Notes under the pieces: model-generated
What the model saw: the letters and a program-made list of their open reading frames with translations, nothing else
Databases searched by the model: none
Told to the model about the DNA's origin: nothing
NCBI GenBank assembly: GCA_945883425.1
Contig: CAMCXM010000001.1
Location: 43,424 to 107,423 of the forward strand
Length of the DNA stretch: 64,000 bases
Source: Spirosoma fluviale
GTDB lineage: Bacteria; Bacteroidota; Bacteroidia; Cytophagales; Flexibacteraceae
Direction: 5' to 3'
Position numbers and translations under genes: made by a program
Part shown: positions 47,105 to 57,300 of the stretch, one piece after another
How the letters are laid out: each line of letters starts with the position of its first letter
Numbering within the stretch: the stretch's first letter is position 1

Positions 47105-48450
47105 AACAAAAGCAGATCTGGATCGTGCTGGTATTTTTTCTCGGGATGGGCGCCGTTTTGTACTACTATTTTTTCTACAGACCTTACCCAAAATACAACT
47201 GGGCACAGACGCTCAATGCCAGCGGAAAAGAACCCTATGACCTGGCTATTTTTTACAAACACCTGCAGAATCTGCCGGGAATAGAAGCTGAAATCAACAA
47301 AGGAAAAACCCTGAATAAGGTTCCTCTGAAAACCGATTACCAGGCCTACCTGTTTATTCATGGCAGTGAGCCAAATTTCACTACGGATGATGTCGACCAA
47401 CTCATCGACTTCCTCAACAACGGGGGAAAAGCCTTGTTCATCACGCCTGAGCTGGGTCAGAATCTTTCCCGAAAATTGTTTCGTGACGGTATCGAAGATC
47501 TCATTCTGCTGCGGGCAGAGCTAAAGGCGCCCAACGATTCAATCGGTACAAGGACGGTACCGGTTGGGTTTTTCAATCAAAGCAAAAATCCGAATGCCCG
47601 ATATTTTGTAAAGTCCGCCGATTCCATCGAGCTGCTTCAATACCACCACTTTGTAATGAATGGCGAGTGGTTCTATCTCAAAAATCCTGTCCGGCAAATC
47701 GGATACATTGACAACCAGATCAATTTTCTGGAGCTGAAGGTTGGAAAAGGAACGCTTCTCTGGCACTGCAATCCTCTTTTGTTTACCAACTTCCATCTTC
47801 TGCGTCCTGAAATCCAGGAATATTCCGATGGTTTACTGGCTCATCTGGGCCTTGAAAGCAATTCCAGAAAAGCGGAAAAGAAAGATGGCGTGTTGTCATC
47901 CATATTTTCGGACAAAGAAAAAAACAACACAGGCATGTTGCTGATTGATGAAGCATCCAAATTGCCGTACAGTTCAGAAAATGAGGACAACGAGCAATCC
48001 CCTTTGCGGTTTATTCTATCAAAGGAATCCTTCCGGTGGGCATGGTACACATTGCTGGCAGGCGTGATCGCGTTTCTGGTCCTTCTGGCCAGACGTCGGC
48101 AACGCATCATTCCGTTGCTCCCATCCCGCACCAATTCCACTCTGCATTTCATCAGGGCCATTTCTGAATTGTACCTACGGAAGCAAAACCATTATTTCAT
48201 GAGTCAGCAGAAAATGAAGCTTTTCCTCAACCACATCAAAACCCGGTATGGCATTCAGAACCAGGGGCTTTCCAAAGAATCCATTCAGGTCTTATCGCGA
48301 CGATCCGGGGTGAATGAGGAACTGATTACCTCCATTTTCCAGTCCTGGAACTACATTCAGGACTACTCCGTGCAAAACACAACCGCCAGCCAGCTGGCAC
48401 ATTTTCATTCGATAACCGAACAATTTTATCAACAAAGCAAATCGCTATGA
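47101..48450 (+). CDS. DUF4350 domain protein
   Basis: Start overlaps preceding stop; YNWAQTLNASGKEPYDLAIFYKHLQNLPGIE; LIDFLNNGGKALFITPEL. Confidence 0.8.
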   Translation: MKQKQIWIVLVFFLGMGAVLYYYFFYRPYPKYNWAQTLNASGKEPYDLAIFYKHLQNLPGIEAEINKGKTLNKVPLKTDYQAYLFIHGSEPNFTTDDVDQLIDFLNNGGKALFITPELGQNLSRKLFRDGIEDLILLRAELKAPNDSIGTRTVPVGFFNQSKNPNARYFVKSADSIELLQYHHFVMNGEWFYLKNPVRQIGYIDNQINFLELKVGKGTLLWHCNPLLFTNFHLLRPEIQEYSDGLLAHLGLESNSRKAEKKDGVLSSIFSDKEKNNTGMLLIDEASKLPYSSENEDNEQSPLRFILSKESFRWAWYTLLAGVIAFLVLLARRRQRIIPLLPSRTNSTLHFIRAISELYLRKQNHYFMSQQKMKLFLNHIKTRYGIQNQGLSKESIQVLSRRSGVNEELITSIFQSWNYIQDYSVQNTTASQLAHFHSITEQFYQQSKSL

Positions 48451-49439
48451 ACGAGGAAGAAGAAATCCTGGGTCAACCTGAAATCAAACAGGAACTCGAC
48501 CAGTTGTTTGAACTGGTACAAGCCATCCGGACCGAACTGTCAAAAGCTGTAATCGGGCAGGAAGACGTGGTGGAACAAATGCTGGCTTCCCTGCTGGTGG
48601 GAGGCCACATTCTACTCGAAGGAGTCCCGGGAATTGCCAAAACCCTCATTGCACGAATGCTTTCGCAATGCCTGGATCTTCGGTTTTCCCGCATTCAGTT
48701 CACTCCGGATCTGATGCCCACGGATGTGACGGGTACGTCGGTTTTCAACCTTAAAACATCTGAGTTTACATTTCACCCCGGCCCGGTGTTTGCCAACATT
48801 GTGCTGATCGACGAAATCAACCGGGCACCGGCCAAAACCCAGGCATCCTTGTTTGAGGTGATGGAAGAAAGACAGGTGACCATCGATGGCAAGACCATTC
48901 CGCTGGAAAAACCGTTTGTGGTTCTGGCCACACAAAATCCGTTTGAACAGGAAGGCACCTATAAGTTGCCGGAAGCCCAGCTCGACCGGTTTCTGTTCCG
49001 AATCAAGATCGGATACCCAAGTCTCGAAGATGAAATCCAGATTCTAAACCGATTCAAAGGCGATTTTGAACAGAATTCGCTGCGATCACTCAAGCCGGTG
49101 GCCAATGCCGGAATTCTGGCGAACGCAAAAAATCTGATCGAACGAATTCATATTCAGGATGAACTGATCCGCTACATTGCCACCATCATCGACCATACCC
49201 GAAACAGTGGTGATCTCATGCTGGGCGGTTCACCACGGGCTTCGCTGGCCATCCTGAAATCGGCCAAAGCCATGGCCGCCCTGGCCGGAAGAGATTTTGT
49301 GACACCAGAAGACATTCAAAAAGTACTGGTACCGGTTCTCAATCACCGCATCATTCTCCATCCGGAAAAAGAACTGGAAGGCATCGAACCGGAAGAAGTG
49401 ATTTTCGATATCGTACAACGGGTAGAAATTCCGCGGTGA
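48447..49439 (+). CDS. MoxR-family AAA+ ATPase
   Basis: VVEQMLASLLVGGHILLEGVPGIAKTLIARML, FTPDLMPTDVTGTSVFNL, GPVFANIVLIDEINRAPAKTQASLFEVMEERQVTI. Confidence 0.96.
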   Translation: MNEEEEILGQPEIKQELDQLFELVQAIRTELSKAVIGQEDVVEQMLASLLVGGHILLEGVPGIAKTLIARMLSQCLDLRFSRIQFTPDLMPTDVTGTSVFNLKTSEFTFHPGPVFANIVLIDEINRAPAKTQASLFEVMEERQVTIDGKTIPLEKPFVVLATQNPFEQEGTYKLPEAQLDRFLFRIKIGYPSLEDEIQILNRFKGDFEQNSLRSLKPVANAGILANAKNLIERIHIQDELIRYIATIIDHTRNSGDLMLGGSPRASLAILKSAKAMAALAGRDFVTPEDIQKVLVPVLNHRIILHPEKELEGIEPEEVIFDIVQRVEIPR

Positions 49440-50770
49440 GGTACTTGTCCAATTTCTTTTTAAGACCCCGGTTTTTCTTTGCTCTGGGAGGTCAGGTGGC
49501 ATTGTTCTGCAGCTGTTATTTTCTGCCGGACTGGTGCTTCTTTATCTCCCAGCTTTGCCTGTTTGGATTTCTGTTTGTCACCTTAGGAGATGCTTTGTTT
49601 CTATATACAAGACAAAAGGGTGTCACGGCCACGCGAAATTGCTCACCCATTTTCTCCCTCGGAAGTGAAAACAACATTCACCTCCACATTCAAAACCAGA
49701 TGGGCATTTTTCTGAACTGCAACCTGTTGGACGAACTGCCCGCCCAGTTTCAGAAACGGGATTTTGAGCTCTGTTTTGAACTGCTGCCACACGAAGAAAA
49801 AAACCTGCATTATAAATTAGTCCCGAAAACCAGGGGCGAATACACTTTTGGAAATATTCATCTGTACTGCCACAGTCGGTTGGGTCTGGTGGAAAAGCGG
49901 GTCACCTGCCAGGCCGAACGCAAGGTGCATGTATATCCTTCCATCATCGAAATGAAGAAGCACCAACTCATAGCCATCCAACGGTTGGCCACACAGACGG
50001 GCCTCAGGAAAATAAGACGGATCGGGCACAGTTACGACTTTGATCACATTAAAGAATACGCTCGTGGCGATGATCCACGAAGCATCAACTGGAAGGCAAC
50101 CAGCAAGCTAAACCGCCTGATGGTGAACCATTATGAGGACCAGAAATCGCAGCAGATTTACAGCATCCTGGATCTGGGCCGTAATATGAGCAGCCCATTC
50201 AATGAAATGAGCCTGTTGGATTACTGCATCAACGCCACACTGGTTCTTTCCAGGATTATTCTCCAGAAAGACGACAAGGCAGGATTGCTGGCCATTGGTG
50301 ATAAGACGAACCAGTTTATTCAGGCCGAAAGAGGCAACCAGCAGTTGAGTAAAATGATGTCGGTGTTGTATAACCTTAAGGAAACCGAAGGCGATGCCAA
50401 TCCAGACCGACTGTATCAACTGATCCGGAGCCACATCCGCATCCGGAGTTTGCTGATGTACTATACCAATGTGGAAAGCCTTAGCCAGCTGGAGCGAATC
50501 CTGCCTTTGCTGGAAAGAATCAAGTCTCGTCATTTATTGGTGGTGGTGATGTTTGAAAACGCGGAAATCGCCGCATATACCAGAGAGAGCAAACAAAGCA
50601 TTCCGGATATTTATACCCAGACCATCGCCCGCAAATACCTGTTTGAAAAACAGCAGATTGCGCACCGTCTGCGAAGAAGTGGCATCTACACCATCCTCAC
50701 TCCCCCAAACGAACTCACCATCAACAGCATCAATCAATACCTGGAACTGAAAGCGAGGGGATTGATTTGA
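49436..50770 (+). CDS. DUF58 domain protein (GTG start)
   Basis: RRIGHSYDFDHIKEYARGDDPRSINWKATSKLNRLMVNHYEDQKSQQIYSILDLGRNM; follows MoxR with a 4-nt overlap. Confidence 0.93.
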   Translation: MRYLSNFFLRPRFFFALGGQVALFCSCYFLPDWCFFISQLCLFGFLFVTLGDALFLYTRQKGVTATRNCSPIFSLGSENNIHLHIQNQMGIFLNCNLLDELPAQFQKRDFELCFELLPHEEKNLHYKLVPKTRGEYTFGNIHLYCHSRLGLVEKRVTCQAERKVHVYPSIIEMKKHQLIAIQRLATQTGLRKIRRIGHSYDFDHIKEYARGDDPRSINWKATSKLNRLMVNHYEDQKSQQIYSILDLGRNMSSPFNEMSLLDYCINATLVLSRIILQKDDKAGLLAIGDKTNQFIQAERGNQQLSKMMSVLYNLKETEGDANPDRLYQLIRSHIRIRSLLMYYTNVESLSQLERILPLLERIKSRHLLVVVMFENAEIAAYTRESKQSIPDIYTQTIARKYLFEKQQIAHRLRRSGIYTILTPPNELTINSINQYLELKARGLI

Positions 50771-50890
50771 AAAATCAGGATGCCATGTAAGCACGGAAAG
50801 AAATGATCACCTCAGAACAATCTCCAGTGTTCTCTTTGAAATATGTTCCTGTGCGATAAGAAAAAGGACGGCGTCACAAGATTTTTCAGA

Positions 50891-51020
50891 AGAGAGTGAA
50901 GAGTGAAGAGTGAAAAGTTGAGCGCAGCGAAATGGCGCAGAAGGCGCCATGAAGAGTGAAAAGTGAAGAATGAAGAGTTGAGCGCAGCGAAATAGCGCAG
51001 AAGGCGCCATGAAGAGTGAA
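50891..51020. repeat. 60-bp tandem duplication of GAGTGAA heptamers plus a GGCGC hairpin, with partial third unit
   Basis: 50891..50950 and 50951..51010 align without gaps with 6 mismatches; each ends GCGCAGAAGGCGCCAT. Confidence 0.88.
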
Positions 51021-51045
51021 GATTTAAATCGGGTCACAAGCTTTT

Positions 51046-51194
51046 TTCTGGGGAGAGAAGAGAATTGATTTGCGTTTCTGGCACCAGCGGTGCCCAATGT
51101 CAGTAGAGAATAAAAACAGGATACTAAGCTCCAGAGGAGCGTCATGTTAGTGGGTTGGGATAAGGCTATTGACATTATACCCGGCTGGAGTGAA
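51046..51194 (+). repeat. Dispersed composite repeat, copy 1
   Basis: TTCTGGGGAGAGAAGAGAATTGA ... CTGGCACCAGCGGTGCC..ATGT ... AGCTCCAGAGGAGCGTCATGTTAG ... GCTATTGACATTATACCCGGCTGGAGTGAA; collinear with 62461..62704. Confidence 0.85.
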
Positions 51195-51325
51195 CTAATT
51201 TGAAAGGACGGCCGTTTGCAAAACCTGGAATGTCACTATGTGAAAATTTCAGGACAGCTCGTTGAATGCCCAATCAGACGACACTATAATCCCCTCCCCG
51301 GAATTTTCACGTACCCAAAAGACAT

Positions 51326-51359
51326 AAAAAAAGGGCTGCCCCTTTCGGAGCAGCCCTTT
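51326..51359 (-). terminator. Terminator of the giant T9SS gene
   Basis: GGGCTGC-10 nt-GCAGCCC, with a seven-T tract on the minus strand; 20 bp past the stop. Confidence 0.87.
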
Positions 51360-51378
51360 CAATTATCTATTCGTGTGA

Positions 51379-54300
51379 TTAACGAACGATCAGTTTGTCA
51401 ACAAACGTCTTACCTGAAGTGATCACTTTCACTGAGTAAACACCAGATGCGAAATCGAATTCAATGTTTTTCTCTGAAACTTTATCAGCCAGAACATTCA
51501 TTGATCCGTTATACACAACCCGTCCTACCATGTCAGTTACGATGATCTGAGCATCAGATGAAGAAACACCTTGAACAGACACCGTTACTTTAGATGATGG
51601 AGAAGCAGGGTTTGGATAAACACCTACACCAATGCCATCAACCATTTTCGAAACACCAGTCAAAGTTGAAGGAGAAACTACGATCTCGAAACGATTCGCA
51701 GAAACACCAGCATCACCCGATCCAATGTAGAAACTGTACTGAGGCTGAGCATTGATGCTAACAAGGTTTCCAAGCAGATTATCACGGAGATAAAGCTCAA
51801 CACCATTGTCAAGGTTCTCAAGATCTTCAAAGTTGAAGGTATACATACCAGTCGTGCCTTTGTAGTTCATTGATACCGGAATCACTTTCGACTCAGATGG
51901 AACCGGAACGGAATTGATCAACAACTCAGCACCTGACTCATCAATCATGCTAAACTCATATGCGCCACCAGCAAGTGCGTGTGCATCTCTGTTTGCATCG
52001 AATCCAAACGTAGCCTCATCATCAAAACGAACGATACCATCGTAACGGTAGTCAGCCTGATTTGAGTTACTCAAACGGATACGGATCTGATTGTTGTTCT
52101 GAGCAGCTGTACGAACAAATGCACCAGAGTTGGAAACAAATTTAGCCGCTTCTCTTACTTTCAAGGTAGCCGTGGTTCCGCTTAATACTTTCACCATGAA
52201 ACCTTGAGAAGAAGGGATAATGTTATCACTAACTGAGGTAGCAGCGTAACCAGTAGCTAGAGCACCAGCTGTTCCAACAGTTCCAAGATATACTCTGTAT
52301 CCACCCAAGGCAGAGTTCCAGGTATAGAAAGCGTTGTTCATGTTTGCTGGTTTCTCCCATCCATTGGTTAAGGCAGCACCTGAAGTAGCATCCCAGTTTA
52401 ATGGAGCAGGCAACGGATTCGATAACAGGTTCCAACCCCAGTTTGCTTCAACACATGCCACAGTAGCCGGCCCGATGTTTGGCTGACAATTTACATTGGT
52501 AGAACGAGTCAAAGCTGGGAACGTAACAGTACCTGTTGCGATCGGACCAACGTTATCCAACGTGTTGGTATTGAACATCGATGAACGATCCAACCATACA
52601 CGGTATCCACGACCACTTTCGATGGTGGTATTACCTGGCGCTCTCCATCCTAATTTCTGAGCAGTATCAAGCGTCACATGTGACTGGTTCTCGACATATT
52701 CAAAAATAGATGTGTGCTGAGCACCAATTGGAATAATTCCACCTCCCTGAGCACCGAAACCAGAAGATGGTCCGTATACTTTGAAGTTATCAGAGTAGTC
52801 AGTGAAAGTCTGACCAAGAGCTGGAGAACCAAGGAAGAACCAGCCATCATTCGTACCTGGTACATAACGCTGAGTGGTAACATCACCAGTGAAGGTAGTA
52901 CCGGCCGGAATAGGTCCGATTTTACCAGTACCAGATGCATCACTAAATAGAATCAGATTACCAGTTGTAATATTCACAGGACGGGTATTGGTTGCTGAGA
53001 AGCTCATCAAACCAGTAACTGTGGCATTACCCCCAATCTCAACAGAACCAGTAGCTCCTGTTTTGGCGATCTCAATGTTATTGAACACGGTATTACCCGT
53101 AATGTTCTGAACACCGGTAACATTGAAAACAACTTTACCGACGCCACTTACAGAAGAAGTAGTACCAGTCCAGTTTGCTTTTACATTCAGGGCATCAGAA
53201 GATCCACCAAATGTAAGTGAACCGCCGTTGGTGTAGCTTACACTACCAACATTTGCAGTACCGCCAGTAATGGAAGGCTGGTAAGGCGTATTGCCGGAAA
53301 TAGTCGCCGCTACAGTCGCAAACGCAGGATCGTTTGGTCCAGGACTCGAAGCCCAGTTACCATCTACAAACCAGTTGTTTGGACCTGCAGTGGTACCCAA
53401 CCATACGTTGGTCAGGAAGAAGTTAATCGTCTGACTTTCTTCAAGGAAACAACCGGCTCTGTCTGTCGCACTTTGTGTTACAGTGTAAGAACCTGGAGCG
53501 TATGTACTTCCAAAAGGAACACCTGTGGTAGGCACAGGATAACCTCCTGCGATACAATCCGGACAAGCCAAAGCTGAATTCGACAAAGCATTCGGGAACG
53601 ACATTGACCAGCTTACCAAGCTACCCACATCTTCACCAGAAAGGTCAGTTACGATCAGTTCCCAAGCTCCGTTTGCCGAGTTAGCAGCAGCAGAGAACGT
53701 AGAGAAAGCAGTTTCTGAAATGTAATCAGCACTGTACGGTTCGTCGTTGGCTGTAACTCCAGAGATAGCGGCACCGGTAGATCCCAATATCGTGTTGTAG
53801 AAGTTACGTCCGGCTCCACCTCTCTGGTTGATCAGATCGATGGTGGTTACACCTTTACGAAGTTGAACACGAAGATCACCAACATGTGGGTGGTCGATGG
53901 TTACCCGTACTGACTGAAGAGAATTGGCAGCGAGACCAATGGCTCCTACATCTACGATGGAAGTAACACCGGTAATGTTATTATCCGGAATAGCCGTCAC
54001 CGTAGCATCTCCGAAATAAGCAGAGGCTACACCAAGAGCTGAAGAAGCCGTTACCGTTGCACTGTTACCCACAACCAGGTTGGTTCCCGGAGCTACAGCC
54101 AGGGAAATACTTCCTTTTGTTTTCAATGGAATGGAAACAAAGGCTGAATTATTGCCAGATACCAGATCACCGGTTAAGAGAGCCTCACCTGTGATATCAA
54201 CAGAACCTGATTTGAATGTAAATATAGAACCAAGGTTGTAGTCAAGCTCCTGACCTTCAGCCAAGGCACCTGCCGTAATACTCAAACTGGTAGGAGAGTT

Positions 54301-57300
54301 TACCACTGCACCTGAAATCTGAGCTCTAACCTGGAATCCGGAAACGGATCCACAACCATTGTTACGAACACGAACAACAACACCCATTGTAGGATCGTCG
54401 CAAGTTGAGTAACCTTGAATTGTACTCTTTACACCCACAACCTGAAGATCGCTGGCAATTTTCGGTTCAACTACAAGATCATCTAAGAAGAACAATGAAG
54501 CAGGACCTGAACCTGAACCAACAAAGGCAAGACGAATGGTAGAACCTGCGGAATAACCGCTTAGGCTAACCTCATATTTACGCCATACCAAGGATGGAGC
54601 AGAAGCACTGTATTGAAGCAATTCAGTAGGCGAGGCCATTCCTTTACCAGTGGTGATATCAGAAATATTTAAATTACCTGAGAAGGTAGCACCCTGGTCA
54701 GTTGACACACGTACTCGGATACCTGGATCGGTAACCAAAGCAGAAGCGTGAACAGCAGCCCAGAATGTAGCTCTGTAGCAATCAGCGGTAAGGTTAATAC
54801 ATGGAGAAATCGCTCTTCTGGCAGCAGCATTGATACCAAGAGAAGCATCGTATCCAAGTGCCCGGGTTCCACCGTGAGCGGAAATGGTACCGCCATAAGT
54901 GTTGTCCAGAGTACCTGAGTATGTGCTCCAGGCAGCTCCCAGTTCGAAAGAAGCATCAGCCACTTCAAAACCAACCGATGCAGAAGGAGAAGGAGTAAGC
55001 GTAGGAGTAGCGACTAAAACATATGGCGTAGTCAAGGTGTTGTTTGGCGTATAAAGATCACCGAACATATTCACAGCACCATCAAACGAATACGATCCTG
55101 GAGTTGACATATCCAAAACACCCGCTGGAATATCCAGAGTTGCATTCGGAGCCAAAGGCGAAGAAAGTGTAAAGTTTGATGCGACAGATACAGGACCTCC
55201 TGGTGTAGTTACGGTTAACGCACTGGCCAGAATAGAACCTGAAATAAGAGCATTAGAACCCGCATTACGAACACGTACGGTTACGGTCATCGCATTGTTG
55301 AAGCAGGTACCTGCAGCAACAGGAGCTACAACACCTACAAACTCAAGATCTCTTACTGGCAAATAGTAACCGGTTACTCTCCATGAATCATCATTCACGA
55401 AGTTGTAGTTTGTTCCGCAAGCCGGAGTAGTACCAAACGTACGGAAAGCTCTGAGCTCAAAGCTAACCGGACCAGTTGCACCGTTGGCCAATGTAAGACC
55501 AGTACGGTTGTAGGAGAAAGTACCTGCTGAATTTCCCGTACCGGAAGCAACCGAAGAAGCGGTTGAGGTAGTAGGTGAATAGAGAACAGAACGCTGCTCG
55601 CTCATCCAGCCATTTCCAGCAGTATTACCCGTCATCTGATAGGTAGTGGTTACACTGGAAACCGTATGGTTCGCCGGAATGGTAATACTTTGAGTACCCG
55701 GACAGGTTGATGCAGTTGCACTTGTAACCGTAGTAGCAGAATATTCTGAATTGATTACACCTGAACTGTATAGTGAAGAAGATGTACCAGGAATAATCTG
55801 AACTGGTCCGGTCCACTCACTCACACCATCCACAACACCACAATCTTTTCTTACCCATACGTAGTAAACAATATGGCGAAGAAGTCCTGTGATATTAGCG
55901 GTAGAAACACCACCACCTAAAACCAGACTTGGAGTGGTCAGGCTAGTTGGAGCGGTTATAGATGTACTGAAATACACATTGTATGCAGTGGTAGCAGACG
56001 GAGTCCAGCTAACTGATCCACTGGTAGATGTAGTTGTTCCGCTGGCAACCAGGCCAGTTGGAGGCAAACAAGGAGGAACGATTACGTTCACAGAGAAATC
56101 GACTGTCTCGCCCAATCCTGTAAGGTTGGCACAAGGATCCGTTACAGCAGCGGAAGCAATACGCACACGCATGCGGTGAACACCTGCAGCTACACTGAAA
56201 TCAGGAAACAGGTTACCCGTAATGCTGAGAGCAGAACCACCCGTAAATACGTTTTCAAATGCATCAGCAAAATCACCATCGTCATTGAAGTCAATGTAGA
56301 TGGCAGCAAATGTAGAAGCACTTGTATTTGTAATGGTAAACGGAAGTGGAGTACCCAATGTCAGATTGGTCTGAAGAAGTGTTTCATCCAAATAACCAGG
56401 TGAAACAATGGCGGTTGGATTGGCATATGCAATCGAACCCGCACTGAATGCCGACATATGGCGGAGAGTTCCGCTCATGGTTGGTACACAATAGCACTGA
56501 GCAAGGTTGGTTGTAAACGATGATACGGTTGGGCAGGTAGCTGCACCGTATGTGTTTACAGGAACCACTCTCCAGTAGTATGTTCCAGCTGGATTTACAC
56601 CTGCATTGTAGGTAGTACCAGCCTGGTTCGAAGAAACCAATGGAGGCGTACTTGATGTTCCAAAATATACATCGTATCCGGTTGGAGCTCCACCACCACT
56701 GGCCCATGTCAACGTTACAGGATTCACCGCACAAACGGTGTTGTTCAGGTTGATGGCGCAGTTTGGAGGCGTTGGAGTGAAGAACTGAGCCGCAATCGCA
56801 AAACGGAAATCCGTTCCATTAATCGCAGCAAAATCCTGCCATGTGCTTGATCCTGTCGGAGACTGGAAGAACATAGCACCAGAACGAATCGGTGTTTCCG
56901 TCTGTGTAGCGAATGCAAGATTGGTTGTACCTGTCTGCATCACACCCACAAAGAAATTACCCGTTACGGCAACATTCGGAACCGGAACAAATGACGTTCC
57001 AACACCCGTAGTCAGCGTAGGTGATGTGTACAAGAGTGTACCAGGAGCACCGGCCGTTTCAGACCAGATTCCGATGTTGTATGGCTGACCAGCAGTTGTA
57101 AAATCAACTTTTACTTCATTTACCTGAGCCGCAACAGCCGTGGTAAACAGAGCAACAAAATCACCGGTTCCCCCGTTAAATCCTACACCCAATGGATCAT
57201 TTGCAATACCTGGGTACTTGTACGAGAAGAAGTTGGTGGTGATGTCCTGAGTCAATACCAATGAGTTATCGGTGTTAATGATATCAGCCGGAACGGTGAT

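Noticed and set aside
50891-51020. Possible CRISPR-like array
   Set aside because: Only two 60-bp units without unique spacers; better explained as a tandem duplication of heptamers plus a hairpin.
50807-51175. 122-aa minus-strand ORF
   Set aside because: Translates the 60-bp tandem repeat and the composite repeat (SLFMAPSALFRCAQLFILH...SLFMAPSAPFRCAQLFTLH); no start context or protein-like composition.
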